Assembly (NCBI RefSeq): GCF_016102005.1
Contig: NZ_JACFPL010000002.1
Location: 248,001-312,000, forward strand
Direction: 5' to 3'
Length of the DNA stretch: 64,000 nt
DNA from: Bifidobacterium choladohabitans
Lineage (GTDB): Bacteria; Actinomycetota; Actinomycetes; Actinomycetales; Bifidobacteriaceae
The position numbers and the translations under genes were made by a program. Of the stretch, positions 7,323-17,420 are shown piece by piece. The notes under the pieces are model-generated. The model was not told the origin of the DNA. It saw only the letters and a program-made list of their open reading frames with translations, and ran no database searches. Within the stretch, counting starts at the first letter, position 1; every line of letters begins with the position of its first letter.

Positions 7323-9680
7323 ATGGTGGCGAAAAAGCCTGAAAAGGGAAAGTCCTATGGTGCCGGCAGTCTGACGGTCCTGGATGGCCTGGACGCAGTG
7401 CGCAAACGTCCAGGCATGTACATCGGGACCACGGACAGCCAGGGGCTCATGCACTGCCTTTGGGAGATCATCGACAACGCCGTGGACGAGGCCCTAGCCG
7501 GCCAGTGCGACCACATCAAGGTCATTCTGCACAAGGACGGCTCCATCGAGGTGGACGACAACGGCCGAGGCATCCCCGTCGATATTGAGCCTCGAACCGG
7601 GCTGACCGGCGTGGAGGTGGTCCTGACCAAGCTTCACGCGGGCGCCAAGTTCGGCAACTCCTCCTACACGGCCGTGGGCGGCCTGCACGGCGTGGGCTCT
7701 TCGGTGGTCAACGCCTTGAGCTCCCGACTGGACGTGGAGGTGGACAGGGATGGCAAGACCCACCGGATGCGCTTCCACCAGGGTCATCCCGGCACCTACC
7801 AGGACCCAGATCCGGAGCGGCCCTCGCCTGACTCGCCCTTCAAGCGCACCAGGAAAAACCGGCCTACACCCCTGGAAGTAGTGGGCAGCGTGCCCAAGTC
7901 CCGGACCGGGACCAGGGTGCGCTACTGGGCCGACCCAGAAATCTTCAACCCCACGGCCCGGTTCAGCTACGCCCAGCTGATCGACCGGGTGCGCCAGACC
8001 AGTTTCCTGGTGCCCGGCCTCAAGATCACCGTGATTGACGACCGCATCCCCGCCACAGGAAGCGCCGAACAGGACCTGCGCCTGGAGGTTGACGGCGAAT
8101 CCGCTGCGGAGCCGGACAATCAGAACGTTCAGGACGATCAGGAAAACCTTCATGGATCTTCCAACAGCGACGATCTCTCTGAAGAAGGCACCGAAGGCGA
8201 ACGTGCCGAGGACGCGCAGCCGGATGATGCCGACCTTTCGGCCACCGAGCGGGCCGACCGGGCCATGCTGCAGCCGGAGGACGAGTCCGGCCATCAGCGC
8301 GTGGAGGAGTTCCTGCACACCGGCGGGGTGACGGACTTCGTGGACTTCCTGTCCAAGGGCGAGCCGGTCAGCGACATCTGGCGGATCAGCGGCCAGGACA
8401 CCTACCAGGAGGAGACCCAGCGGGTGGGCTCGGACGGTGAGTTGCACGCCGAGCAGGTGGAACGCGTCTGCGGGGTGGATATCGCCCTGCGCTGGGTCAA
8501 CGATTACGATTCAGTCGTTCGCAGCTTTGTCAATGTGGTGGAGACGCCCGGCGGAGGCATGCATGTGGACGGGTTCATGAACGCCATGACCCGCCAGGTG
8601 CGCAAGGCCGTGGAGGCCAACGCCCGCCGCCTCAAGGTCAACCTCAAGGATTCCCACACCAAGGTGGAGCGAGACGATGTCCTGGCCGGGCTGGTGGCCG
8701 TGGTCACCGTGCGTATCGCCGAGCCGCAGTTCCAGGGCCAGACCAAGGACGTGTTGGGTACGGCCCAGGTCAAGCCCATCGTCACCCGGATGACCGACGA
8801 CCAGTTCGGCCAGATGATCAGCGGCTCCAAGCGTGGCTTCAAGGAGCAGTCCGGCCAGGTGCTGGAGAAGATCGTGGGCGAGATGCACGCCCGCGTCCAG
8901 GCACGCAAGACCAAGGAGGTCACCAGGCGCAAGAACGCCCTGGAATCGGCCTCCATGCCCTCCAAGCTCTCGGATTCCATGCCCGGCAATGACGACATCG
9001 CCGAACTGTTCATCGTCGAGGGCGACTCCGCCCTGGGTACGGCCAAGGCAGCCCGAAACTCCATGTTCCAGGCCCTGCTGCCCATCCGTGGCAAGATACT
9101 CAACGTGCAGAAGGCCTCCCTGTCCCAGATGCTGACCAACAAGGAGTGCGCCTCCATCATCCAGGTGGTCGGCGCCGGCTCGGGAGCCAGCTTCGACATC
9201 GACCAGGCCCGCTACAACAAGGTCATCATGATGACCGACGCCGATGTTGACGGCGCCCACATCCGCATCCTGCTGCTGACCCTCTTCTACCGTTACATGC
9301 GCCCCCTGATAGAGAACGGACGGGTCTACGCAGCCGTGCCGCCCCTGCATCGAATCGCCCTGGCAGGCAAGAACAAGGGGAAGTTCATATACACCTATTC
9401 GGACGATGAGCTGGAGGGCAAGCTGGCCGACCTGCAGGCCAAGCACATCGACTACAATCCCGATGTGCAGCGCTACAAGGGTCTGGGCGAGATGGATGCC
9501 GACCAGCTGGCCGACACCACCATGGATCCCCGGACCCGCATGCTGCGCCGCATCCGCATGGAGGATGCCGCTCAGGCGGCCGGCATCTTCCCCCTGCTCA
9601 TGGGCGACGACGTGCCGCCCCGCAAGCAGTTCATCGTGGACAATGCCGACGATTTCGACCGGAGCAAGATCGACACCTGA
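7323..9680 (+). CDS. parE: DNA topoisomerase IV subunit B (ParE)
   Basis: ATPase subunit of the type IIA enzyme that decatenates replicated chromosomes. The 785-residue protein has the GHKL ATPase fold (DNAVDEAL, DNGRGIP, the GGLHGVGSSVVNA loop), a transducer domain, and the TOPRIM region with EGDSALGTAK and DADVDGAHI. EGDSALG in place of EGDSAGG is what I know from actinobacterial ParE rather than GyrB. With parC nearby, and gyrB normally beside dnaA in bifidobacteria, ParE is the better call. Residues about 240-323 form an unusual acidic insertion. The ATG follows GAGGAAA closely. The gene is upstream of lhr on the same strand. Confidence 0.92.
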   Translation: MVAKKPEKGKSYGAGSLTVLDGLDAVRKRPGMYIGTTDSQGLMHCLWEIIDNAVDEALAGQCDHIKVILHKDGSIEVDDNGRGIPVDIEPRTGLTGVEVVLTKLHAGAKFGNSSYTAVGGLHGVGSSVVNALSSRLDVEVDRDGKTHRMRFHQGHPGTYQDPDPERPSPDSPFKRTRKNRPTPLEVVGSVPKSRTGTRVRYWADPEIFNPTARFSYAQLIDRVRQTSFLVPGLKITVIDDRIPATGSAEQDLRLEVDGESAAEPDNQNVQDDQENLHGSSNSDDLSEEGTEGERAEDAQPDDADLSATERADRAMLQPEDESGHQRVEEFLHTGGVTDFVDFLSKGEPVSDIWRISGQDTYQEETQRVGSDGELHAEQVERVCGVDIALRWVNDYDSVVRSFVNVVETPGGGMHVDGFMNAMTRQVRKAVEANARRLKVNLKDSHTKVERDDVLAGLVAVVTVRIAEPQFQGQTKDVLGTAQVKPIVTRMTDDQFGQMISGSKRGFKEQSGQVLEKIVGEMHARVQARKTKEVTRRKNALESASMPSKLSDSMPGNDDIAELFIVEGDSALGTAKAARNSMFQALLPIRGKILNVQKASLSQMLTNKECASIIQVVGAGSGASFDIDQARYNKVIMMTDADVDGAHIRILLLTLFYRYMRPLIENGRVYAAVPPLHRIALAGKNKGKFIYTYSDDELEGKLADLQAKHIDYNPDVQRYKGLGEMDADQLADTTMDPRTRMLRRIRMEDAAQAAGIFPLLMGDDVPPRKQFIVDNADDFDRSKIDT

Positions 9681-9717
9681 TCGACCTTCAGCCAGGCCCA
9701 GAATGGGGGAGAGGAGT

Positions 9718-12700
9718 ATGGCGCATATGGGCGATCCCCTGGGTAATTTCTCCCCGCAGACGGCAGACTGGTTCCGCCGGACCTTTCCCGAAGGGTCCAC
9801 GCCGACCCAGGTGCAGGCCTGGCCGGCCATCCGCTCAGGCGGCGATGCGCTGATCATTTCGCCCACCGGGTCGGGCAAGACCCTGGCCGCCTTTCTTTGG
9901 GCCATCGACGAGCTCATGACCAGGCCCCAGCGATTTCGGAAACCTGGGGTCGCCGTGCTTTACATCTCGCCCATGAAGGCCCTGGGGACGGATGTGGCCC
10001 GCAACCTGCAGGCTCCGCTGGACGGCATCGCCGAGCGATTTGAACAACAGGGACGAAAAGCACCCAAGGTCCGGACGGGCGTCCGCACCGGAGACACCGA
10101 CGCCCGCGGCCGCAGGGCCCTGGCCGCCCATCCCCCGGATATTCTGGTCACCACCCCCGAATCCCTCTATCTGATGTTGACATCCAAGATGGCCAGCACG
10201 CTGAAGAATGTGCAGACCGTTATTGTGGACGAAATCCACGTTTTGGCGGGCAACAAGCGCGGTGCCCATCTGGCCCTGAGCCTGGAGCGGCTGGACGACC
10301 TGGTCGGAGGGCCCGTGCAGCGGATCGGCCTGTCGGCTACGGTCCGGCCGCCCGAACAGGTGGCACGTTTCCTGGGTGGCAGCCGTCCGGTCAGCTTGAT
10401 CCAGCCCAAGTCGGCCACAGCCATGGACCTGCGGCTGATCGAGCCCCTGGAGGACATGGGCGATCTGACAGCGCCACCCGGCGAATCCGGCGAAGAGGGT
10501 CAGGGGGGCGACCAAAGAAGCGGGTCCATCTGGCCTGCCGTCGAGCGGGCCATTCTGGACCAGGTCCTGTCCCACCAAACCACCCTGGTCTTCGTCAACT
10601 CACGAGGTCTTGCCGAGCGTCTGACCGCCCGGTTGAACGACCTGCACCAGTCCGATCTGCAAGCGTCCAACCACCGTAGCCGAGGCAGCAGTGGGCAGGA
10701 CCAGCCAGGGTCACGTCCTGAAACAGACCAGTCCACGGGCAGGGTTGCGCAGGCCAGGGAGCCCGCTCACTACGATTCGGCCACCGGGTCCACCTCCGAG
10801 AGAACTTCCGGCCTGATTCTCGACCGACCCATTGCCATGGCCCACCATGGTTCGGTGTCCAAGGAGCGCCGCCGCCAGGTGGAGGACGACCTCAAGGCCG
10901 GCAGGCTGCGGTGCGTGGTCGCCACCTCCAGCCTGGAGCTGGGCATCGATATGGGCTCGGTCGATCTGGTCATCCAGGTCAATGCTCCGCTGTCGACAGC
11001 CTCGGGACTGCAGCGGGTGGGCCGGGCCGACCACCAAGTGGGCCGGGTATCGCAGGCCAGGCTTTTTCCCCTGACCCGCGAGCAGATCCTGGAATGCACC
11101 GCCAGCATAGAAAGCATGGTCCAGGGTGATATCGAACCCACCGTCATGCCCAGCAGTCCCTTGGATGTTCTGGCCCAGCAGACGGTGGCCGCGGCCGCCA
11201 TGGGACCGCTCAAGGAGCAGGATTGGCTGGCCACGGTCAGACGGGCCGCGCCCTTCGCCCACCTGGACCAGCAGGTCTACCGGGCGGTGCTGGGCATGCT
11301 CAGCGGCGCCTACACCTCGCAGGACTTCACCGCCTTCCGCCCCATCCTGGTCTGGGACCAACAGACAGGCACGCTGACGGCCCGCCCCGGCGCGCAGCGA
11401 CTTGCGGTGACCTCCGGAGGCACCATTCCCGACCGCGGCTCCTATAGTGTGGTCATGCCCTCGGAGGCCGCCGGCGGCAAGCCCCGCCGAGTGGGGGAGC
11501 TGGACGAGGAGATGGTCTACGAGTCCCGCAAGGGGGATGTGATCACCCTGGGCACCACCTCCTGGAGGATCCAGCAGATCACCCGCGACCGTGTGGTGGT
11601 GGTGCCCGCTCCGGGACGCTCAGCCAGACTGCCCTTCTGGCACGGGGAGGGCACCGGTCGTGACCCCGCCTTCGGCCGTCGTCTGGGCAGGCTTGCCAGG
11701 GAGTTGTCGCAGGGCCTGATACCGGCGGTCCAGACTGCCTCCGGTCGGCCGGGCTTCACTCAATCCGTCTGTTCTCGTCTGTTGGAGGACGGCCTGGACC
11801 GTCCTGCCATCAACAATCTGGCCGCCTTTCTGGCCGAGCAGCAGGCCTCCACCGGCCGGGTGCCCGACGATCGACACCTGGTGGTCGAGCGTTGTCCCAA
11901 CGAGGAGGGCGACCTGAGGCTGATCCTCCATTCGCCATACGGTCGCAGGGTCAACGAGCCCTGGGCCCTGGCCATAGCCGCCCGGCTCTCCCGCGAGCGC
12001 GGCTACGACGGTTCCGTCTGGGCTGGGGAGGATGGCATCGTCGTGCAGATCCCGGGCACCGATGCCTTCCTGGAGGATCAGCGGATATTCGGATTCACCC
12101 CCGATCAGGTGGAGCGCGAGGTCCGACGGCATCTGGTTGGCTCTGCGCTCTTCCAGGCCCGTTTCCGCCAGTGCGCAGCCCGCTCGCTCTACATGCCCAG
12201 GATGGAGCCGGGCCGCAGGGTTCCGCTCTGGCAGCAGCGTCTGCGGGCCTCCCGTCTGCTGGACGCGGCCCTGAAGGAGGATGACTTCCCCCTGGTTCTG
12301 GAGACCATGCGCGAGTGCCTGCAGGATGTCTACGACATGCCTGCCCTGCGCGAGCTTATGGCCGATCTGGAGCAGGGGAGCGTCCGTCTGGTCCCGGCCT
12401 CCACCAAGACCCCCTCACCCATGGCCTCAGGACTGCTCTTCGGCTACCTGGGCACCTTCATGTACCAGTACGACATGCCCAAGGCCGAGCGCGACGCCGC
12501 CATGCTGGCCATCGACTCCGACCTGCTGGAGCAGATGGTCGGCCGGGTGGACATGGCTGACCTTCTGGACCAGGAGACCGTCAACCAGGTGACCGCGGAT
12601 TTGCAGCGGCTTTCGCCCAGGACCCGGGCCAGGGGTGCCGAAGGACTGGCCGACCTGCTGCGCACCCTGGGTCCCATGGATCTGGCCGGGATTCGTCGGC

Positions 12701-14664
12701 GCATGCGTGGTCAGGAGGACGAGCCGGTGACGCAGGCACAGGTCCGGGCCATGCTCAAGCAGCTGCAGGCCCAGTCCAGGGTGGTCCAGGTCAGACTGGG
12801 CACCCGCGACTGCTGGGTATGGGCCGGTCAGGCGGGGCGGCTGACGGCGGTCCTGGGGCCCGGCATCATCCATCCATCCGCCCAGCCGACAAAGCAATCG
12901 GAATCGGACAGCGAGGCCTTCGACCAGCTGGTCAGGCAATACGCCGCAGTCCATGGGCCCTTCACCACCGAGGACCTGGCCGGCCACCTGGGACTGGGCA
13001 GTGCTCTCTTGGAGGACAGGCTGCGTTCCCTGGTCGCACGCGAGCTGCTCATGACCGGGGTCTTCCCCCGTCCCGACCTGACAGTCTATGACGAGCCCGG
13101 ATGGGAGGGAGGTGAACCCCGCCGAGGATGGCTGGATCCCGAGGTCTTCCGTCGGCTGCGCTCGCGGTCCCTGGCCAAGGCCAGCAGGGCCGCCAGTCCC
13201 GTTGCCGGTCATGTCTACAGCGACTTTCTTCTTCATCGACAGGGTCTGGCGCCTCTGGGTCAGGAACCCTTGATGGGCACCGAGGGACTGCTGGAGGTCG
13301 TTGCGCAGCTGGAAGGGCTGGCTCTGCCGCCCGAACTCTGGGAGTCGGCCATTTTCCCGGCCAGGGTGCGTGATTACGGTCCGGCATTGATGGACGATCT
13401 GCTGGCCTCGGGTCAGGTGGTCTGGGTGGGGTCCGACCAGGGGGAGGGCCCGCTGGGCGCCATGACTTTTTATCTGGCCGAGGACCTGGACGAGGAGCTT
13501 CCAGCACAATTCGCCGGCCCTCCGTCAGTCACGAATGGGGTCGGCAAGTCGGGCAACCCGGGCAAGGCGGGTGATCTGGAAGCGACCCTGCTGGGTGTTT
13601 TGGCAGATGGGGGAGCCTACCGCTTCGATCGGCTTCTGCGCGCCTGTGCCAGTCGGGGCAGGGGCGACATCGAGCCCCCTGTTTCTGAGGCCCCCGACCA
13701 GGAGGCCATGGCCCGGTCGCTCTGGGGCCTGGTCAGGCGTGGACTGGTCACCAATGCCTCCCTGGCTCCGGTTCGGCGCCTGGTCCGAGGATCAGGCTCA
13801 CAGACCTCGGGTAGGACGCGCCGTTTGCCCCATGGTCTACGTGGACGCGGCAGGCCCTTGAGTCGCGCGGCCTTGACGCGGACGGCCGGCTCATCAGCGC
13901 TGTCAGCGGCGACGGAGGGATTCTGGACTCTGGTTACGGATGAGCGCGGAGCAGCGGGGATTGGCATGGCCGATTCAAGCGACAAGCCCAGAAGCAGCCA
14001 GGACGATGACCGGCAGCGGACCGTCCGCCTGGTCCACCAGGGGCGGGCCATCCTGGACCGTTATGGGCTCCTGGCCCCGGTCCTGCCCGAAGTGCGGTCA
14101 CTCCCTGGTGGGTTCTCGGCCCTCTATCAGGTCTGCAGACGCATGGAGGAGGCCGGCCAGCTGACGCGTGGAGTCATCGTGGACGGTTTCGGCGGCGCCC
14201 AGTTCGCACCCCGGGAGGTGATCGACCAGCTCAGAGACTTCCAAGAAGGTGAGCGCAATGATGATGGTGAAGGCGGATCGAAGCAGCGGCCGCCCGAGCC
14301 CGTGCTCATGGATGTGACCGATCCCGCCAACCTCTATGGTACGGCCCTTGCCTGGCCGACCACATCAGGGGATGCCGGCGGTCGTCCCATTCGGCGGATG
14401 GGGAACCTCCTGGTGCAGAATCGAGGCCGCGCCCTGGTCTATGCGGCGCCCAAGGGTCATCATCTGCTGGTCTTCGGTGAGCCCGAACGTGGATTGCTGG
14501 AGGCCGCCTTCGCCCAGCTGGCCTCATGGCTGAGGCGGGGCGGGCAGGGGCGCATCCTCTTCAGTGATGCCAATGGCCGGCCCCTGACCATGCGCGAACC
14601 GGTGGGCATGGCCCTGGCCGCCGCCGGATTCACGGCCGGACCAGGCGGCATGGCCCTCTACTGA
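9718..14664 (+). CDS. lhr: Lhr-family large ATP-dependent helicase
   Basis: Superfamily 2 helicase of 1648 residues, the size of full-length Lhr. The N-terminal helicase core has Walker A SPTGSGKT (about 48-55), a DEIH box, SAT (GLSATVRPPEQ) and motif VI (QRVGRADHQVG). A winged-helix segment and the long Lhr C-terminal domain follow. Known Lhr proteins are 3'-5' translocases linked to repair, and mycobacterial lhr responds to DNA damage. A Gly-to-Asp change stands at residue 438 in motif VI. ATG 9718 has GGGGGAG 6 nt upstream; ATG 9727 is an alternative. The gene sits between parE and parC and runs convergent to parC with 17 bp between the stops. Confidence 0.93.
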   Translation: MAHMGDPLGNFSPQTADWFRRTFPEGSTPTQVQAWPAIRSGGDALIISPTGSGKTLAAFLWAIDELMTRPQRFRKPGVAVLYISPMKALGTDVARNLQAPLDGIAERFEQQGRKAPKVRTGVRTGDTDARGRRALAAHPPDILVTTPESLYLMLTSKMASTLKNVQTVIVDEIHVLAGNKRGAHLALSLERLDDLVGGPVQRIGLSATVRPPEQVARFLGGSRPVSLIQPKSATAMDLRLIEPLEDMGDLTAPPGESGEEGQGGDQRSGSIWPAVERAILDQVLSHQTTLVFVNSRGLAERLTARLNDLHQSDLQASNHRSRGSSGQDQPGSRPETDQSTGRVAQAREPAHYDSATGSTSERTSGLILDRPIAMAHHGSVSKERRRQVEDDLKAGRLRCVVATSSLELGIDMGSVDLVIQVNAPLSTASGLQRVGRADHQVGRVSQARLFPLTREQILECTASIESMVQGDIEPTVMPSSPLDVLAQQTVAAAAMGPLKEQDWLATVRRAAPFAHLDQQVYRAVLGMLSGAYTSQDFTAFRPILVWDQQTGTLTARPGAQRLAVTSGGTIPDRGSYSVVMPSEAAGGKPRRVGELDEEMVYESRKGDVITLGTTSWRIQQITRDRVVVVPAPGRSARLPFWHGEGTGRDPAFGRRLGRLARELSQGLIPAVQTASGRPGFTQSVCSRLLEDGLDRPAINNLAAFLAEQQASTGRVPDDRHLVVERCPNEEGDLRLILHSPYGRRVNEPWALAIAARLSRERGYDGSVWAGEDGIVVQIPGTDAFLEDQRIFGFTPDQVEREVRRHLVGSALFQARFRQCAARSLYMPRMEPGRRVPLWQQRLRASRLLDAALKEDDFPLVLETMRECLQDVYDMPALRELMADLEQGSVRLVPASTKTPSPMASGLLFGYLGTFMYQYDMPKAERDAAMLAIDSDLLEQMVGRVDMADLLDQETVNQVTADLQRLSPRTRARGAEGLADLLRTLGPMDLAGIRRRMRGQEDEPVTQAQVRAMLKQLQAQSRVVQVRLGTRDCWVWAGQAGRLTAVLGPGIIHPSAQPTKQSESDSEAFDQLVRQYAAVHGPFTTEDLAGHLGLGSALLEDRLRSLVARELLMTGVFPRPDLTVYDEPGWEGGEPRRGWLDPEVFRRLRSRSLAKASRAASPVAGHVYSDFLLHRQGLAPLGQEPLMGTEGLLEVVAQLEGLALPPELWESAIFPARVRDYGPALMDDLLASGQVVWVGSDQGEGPLGAMTFYLAEDLDEELPAQFAGPPSVTNGVGKSGNPGKAGDLEATLLGVLADGGAYRFDRLLRACASRGRGDIEPPVSEAPDQEAMARSLWGLVRRGLVTNASLAPVRRLVRGSGSQTSGRTRRLPHGLRGRGRPLSRAALTRTAGSSALSAATEGFWTLVTDERGAAGIGMADSSDKPRSSQDDDRQRTVRLVHQGRAILDRYGLLAPVLPEVRSLPGGFSALYQVCRRMEEAGQLTRGVIVDGFGGAQFAPREVIDQLRDFQEGERNDDGEGGSKQRPPEPVLMDVTDPANLYGTALAWPTTSGDAGGRPIRRMGNLLVQNRGRALVYAAPKGHHLLVFGEPERGLLEAAFAQLASWLRRGGQGRILFSDANGRPLTMREPVGMALAAAGFTAGPGGMALY

Positions 14665-14681
14665 GTCTTTGTTGAGCGCCC

Positions 14682-17315
14682 TCAGGCCACGAAGGCGATG
14701 GGCGCTGCCAGCTCCTGGCCGGAGGCATCCCGACGCATGTCCACATCGGGCAGTTCGACCGGGGAACCGGCAGCGGTGCTGGCGTGCAGGGGCCAGGCGC
14801 CCACCCGGGCCAGCAGCAGGGTGTCCTGTCCCTTCAGGAAGCGTTGGGAGCGCACGCCTTTCGCTCCACGGCCCTTGACCGGATACATCTCCAGCGGGGT
14901 CAGCTTGGCCGAGCCGTTCTCGGTGCCGGGCAGGGCCTCGGAGTCGCCGGCCACGGTCAGGACCACGGCCCCGGCCTGGGTGCTCATGCCATCCTCTCCG
15001 GTCTCCTGGTAGGTCCAGCCGATCTCCCCGGCTGGCACGACCGCGAAGGTGGCGACCTGGCAGCCCTGGGCCAGACGGATGCCAGCCATGCCTGCCGCAT
15101 TGCGGCCCTGGGGTCGGACCTTGTCACCTGTGAAGGTCAATAGGCTGGAATCCGAGGAGATGAGCACCATGCGGTCCCCGTCCTGGCAGGGGGCTGCGAA
15201 GACCACCTGGTCGTCATCCTTCAGGTCGATGACCGACCAGGAGTCCATGGTGGTAGGGGACTCGCGGTTCCAGCGCTTGACCGTGCCCAGGCGTGTGCCC
15301 AGGGCCAGAGGTCGGGAGTCGGCCATGTCGATGACGGTGACGGCGTGCTCGTCGGCCTGGGGTTCGGTGCTGGCGGTTCCGCCCAGGAGTTCGTCGGCCA
15401 CGATGCCCCCGCCCAGGTTGGGGTTGGCGGTGGCCGGGATCAACGGCAGGTCGGCCACAGGTGCGGTGATCAGCCGTCCAGCCGTGGTGACCAGGCCGTA
15501 GGTGGCCAGGGTGGTGGTGGCGAATATGGCGATGATCTGGTCGTCGCGCCCCCGGTCCTGGTTGCGCGGGCGGGACCGCCAGGCATCCAGGGCGCCCGGG
15601 GTGCTGCGTGCCAGCAGGCCGGTGGCGCTCATCATGACCGTGCAGGGCTTGTTCTCCATGTGCAGGTCGCCGCCGTCGCCACCGCTGCCGCTTCCTCCGC
15701 CGGCCAGCAGCGCAGCCTGGGAGCCAGCACCCACTTTGCCTGAGGTTTGCTGAGTGGTCTGCTGATCGCCGGCCGCCGACTGCACGGGGGCCAGGTCACC
15801 GGAGGGCTCCTGGTCCAGGATGACCGTGCGCCTGGGCGTGCCCCACTGGGCCACCGCCTGATCCATCTCCTGGATGACGACCCGGTCCAGCTCGGCCGAG
15901 GAGCCCAGAATCCGCTCCAGTCCCTCCAGCTGCTTGTTCAGGTCGTCACGCTCGCCCTCCAGCTCGATCCGGCTCATCTTGGTCAGCCGCCGCAGCCGCA
16001 GGTCAAGAATGTACTGGGCCTGGATCTGATCCAGGTCGAAGACCGCCATCAGCCTGGTCTTGGCCGCATCCGCATCCTCCGAGCTGCGAATGACCTGGAT
16101 GACCTCGTCGATGTCGACCAGGGCCAGCAGGAGCCCCTCGACCAGGTGCAGACGCTCCAGGGCCTTCTTGCGGCGGAACTCGCTGCGCCGATGGATGACC
16201 GTGCGCCGGTGCTCCACCCAGACCTCCAGCAGCTCCTTGAGCCCCATGGTTCTGGGACGTCCATGGACCAGGGCCACGTTGTTGATGGTGAAGGAGTCCT
16301 CCAGGGGCGTGTACTTGAAGAGCTTGCCCAGGACCTTAGCTGGGTCGAATCCCGTCTTGATCTCGATGACCAGGCGGGTCCCGTTGTGCCGATCGGTCAG
16401 GTCGATGGCGCTGGAGATGCCCTCCAGCTTGTGGTTGCGCACCCCATCCGAGATGCGTTCCAGAACCCGCTCTGGGCCCACCATGAAGGGCAGTTCGGTG
16501 ACCACGATGGCCTTCTTGCGGGCGGTCACGTTCTCCAGGTGGGTGACGGACCTGGTCACGAAGGCACCCCGGCCGTGCTCGTAGGCCTTGCGGATGCCGT
16601 CCCGTCCCACGATGATTCCGCCGCCGGGCAGATCCGGACCGGGTACGTAGCGCATGAGCTCGTCCAGGCTTGCGTCCGGGTGGGCCATCAGATACTTGGC
16701 GGCGGCCACCACTTCGCCCAGGTTGTGGGTGATCATGTTGGTGGCCATGCCAACGGCGATGCCCGAGGCCCCGTTGACCAGCAGGTTGGGGATGGCCGAG
16801 GGCAGGACCTGGGGCTCCTTGAGCTTGTTGTCGTAGTTGGGGGAGAAGTCCACCGTGTCCTGGTCGATGTCGGCGTTCATGCCCAGAGCGGCCGGGGCCA
16901 GCCTGGCCTCGGTGTAGCGGGAGGCCGCCGGTCCGTCGTCCAGGGATCCGAAGTTGCCGTGGCCGTCGACCAGGGGCAGGCGCATGGCGAAGGGCTGGGC
17001 CAGGCGGACCATGGCCTCGTAGATGGATGAGTCGCCATGGGGGTGCAGCTTGCCCATGACCTCGCCCACGGCCCTGGCGGACTTCATGTAGGGGCGGTCG
17101 GGGTTGAGGTTCATCTGACCCATCTGGTAGATGATTCGCCGCTGGACCGGCTTGAGTCCGTCACGGGCGTCGGGCAGGGCCCTGGCGTAGATGACCGAGT
17201 AGGCGTATTCCAGGAAGGACTTGCTCATCTCCTCGTTCAGAGGGGTTTCGACGATGTGCTCCTTGACCTGCCTGGGGTCGTACCCCGCCGCCTTGCTCCT
17301 GCGATGAGTTGCCAT
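14682..17315 (-). CDS. parC: DNA topoisomerase IV subunit A (ParC)
   Basis: DNA-cleaving subunit paired with ParE. The 877-residue protein has the GyrA/ParC N-terminal domain: the [18 protein letters not shown] helix region, [17 protein letters not shown] (the quinolone-resistance region), and the catalytic tyrosine in SRYTEARL. A coiled-coil stretch (about 440-500) and a C-terminal beta-propeller-like region follow. A low-complexity Gly/Ser/Ala segment (about 530-560) links the two halves. AGGAG lies 7 nt before the ATG. It is convergent with lhr and divergent from the phosphatase gene, so parE and parC are not one operon although they form one cluster. GyrA is the alternative, but the ParE-type partner favours ParC. 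Confidence 0.9.
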   Translation of the reverse strand: MATHRRSKAAGYDPRQVKEHIVETPLNEEMSKSFLEYAYSVIYARALPDARDGLKPVQRRIIYQMGQMNLNPDRPYMKSARAVGEVMGKLHPHGDSSIYEAMVRLAQPFAMRLPLVDGHGNFGSLDDGPAASRYTEARLAPAALGMNADIDQDTVDFSPNYDNKLKEPQVLPSAIPNLLVNGASGIAVGMATNMITHNLGEVVAAAKYLMAHPDASLDELMRYVPGPDLPGGGIIVGRDGIRKAYEHGRGAFVTRSVTHLENVTARKKAIVVTELPFMVGPERVLERISDGVRNHKLEGISSAIDLTDRHNGTRLVIEIKTGFDPAKVLGKLFKYTPLEDSFTINNVALVHGRPRTMGLKELLEVWVEHRRTVIHRRSEFRRKKALERLHLVEGLLLALVDIDEVIQVIRSSEDADAAKTRLMAVFDLDQIQAQYILDLRLRRLTKMSRIELEGERDDLNKQLEGLERILGSSAELDRVVIQEMDQAVAQWGTPRRTVILDQEPSGDLAPVQSAAGDQQTTQQTSGKVGAGSQAALLAGGGSGSGGDGGDLHMENKPCTVMMSATGLLARSTPGALDAWRSRPRNQDRGRDDQIIAIFATTTLATYGLVTTAGRLITAPVADLPLIPATANPNLGGGIVADELLGGTASTEPQADEHAVTVIDMADSRPLALGTRLGTVKRWNRESPTTMDSWSVIDLKDDDQVVFAAPCQDGDRMVLISSDSSLLTFTGDKVRPQGRNAAGMAGIRLAQGCQVATFAVVPAGEIGWTYQETGEDGMSTQAGAVVLTVAGDSEALPGTENGSAKLTPLEMYPVKGRGAKGVRSQRFLKGQDTLLLARVGAWPLHASTAAGSPVELPDVDMRRDASGQELAAPIAFVA

Positions 17316-17420
17316 GCTCCAGCTCCTGCTCCTTCACGTTCCGCCTTATGATAACCGGACGGTCCGCCAAAGCATTCACAGCAGGGATGCAGTGTCGGCC
17401 TGGGGTCTGACCGTGCTTGA

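Noticed and set aside
7323-9680. Reading this gene as gyrB
   Set aside because: The EGDSALG TOPRIM form and the nearby parC-like gene favour topoisomerase IV; gyrB normally lies near dnaA in bifidobacteria.
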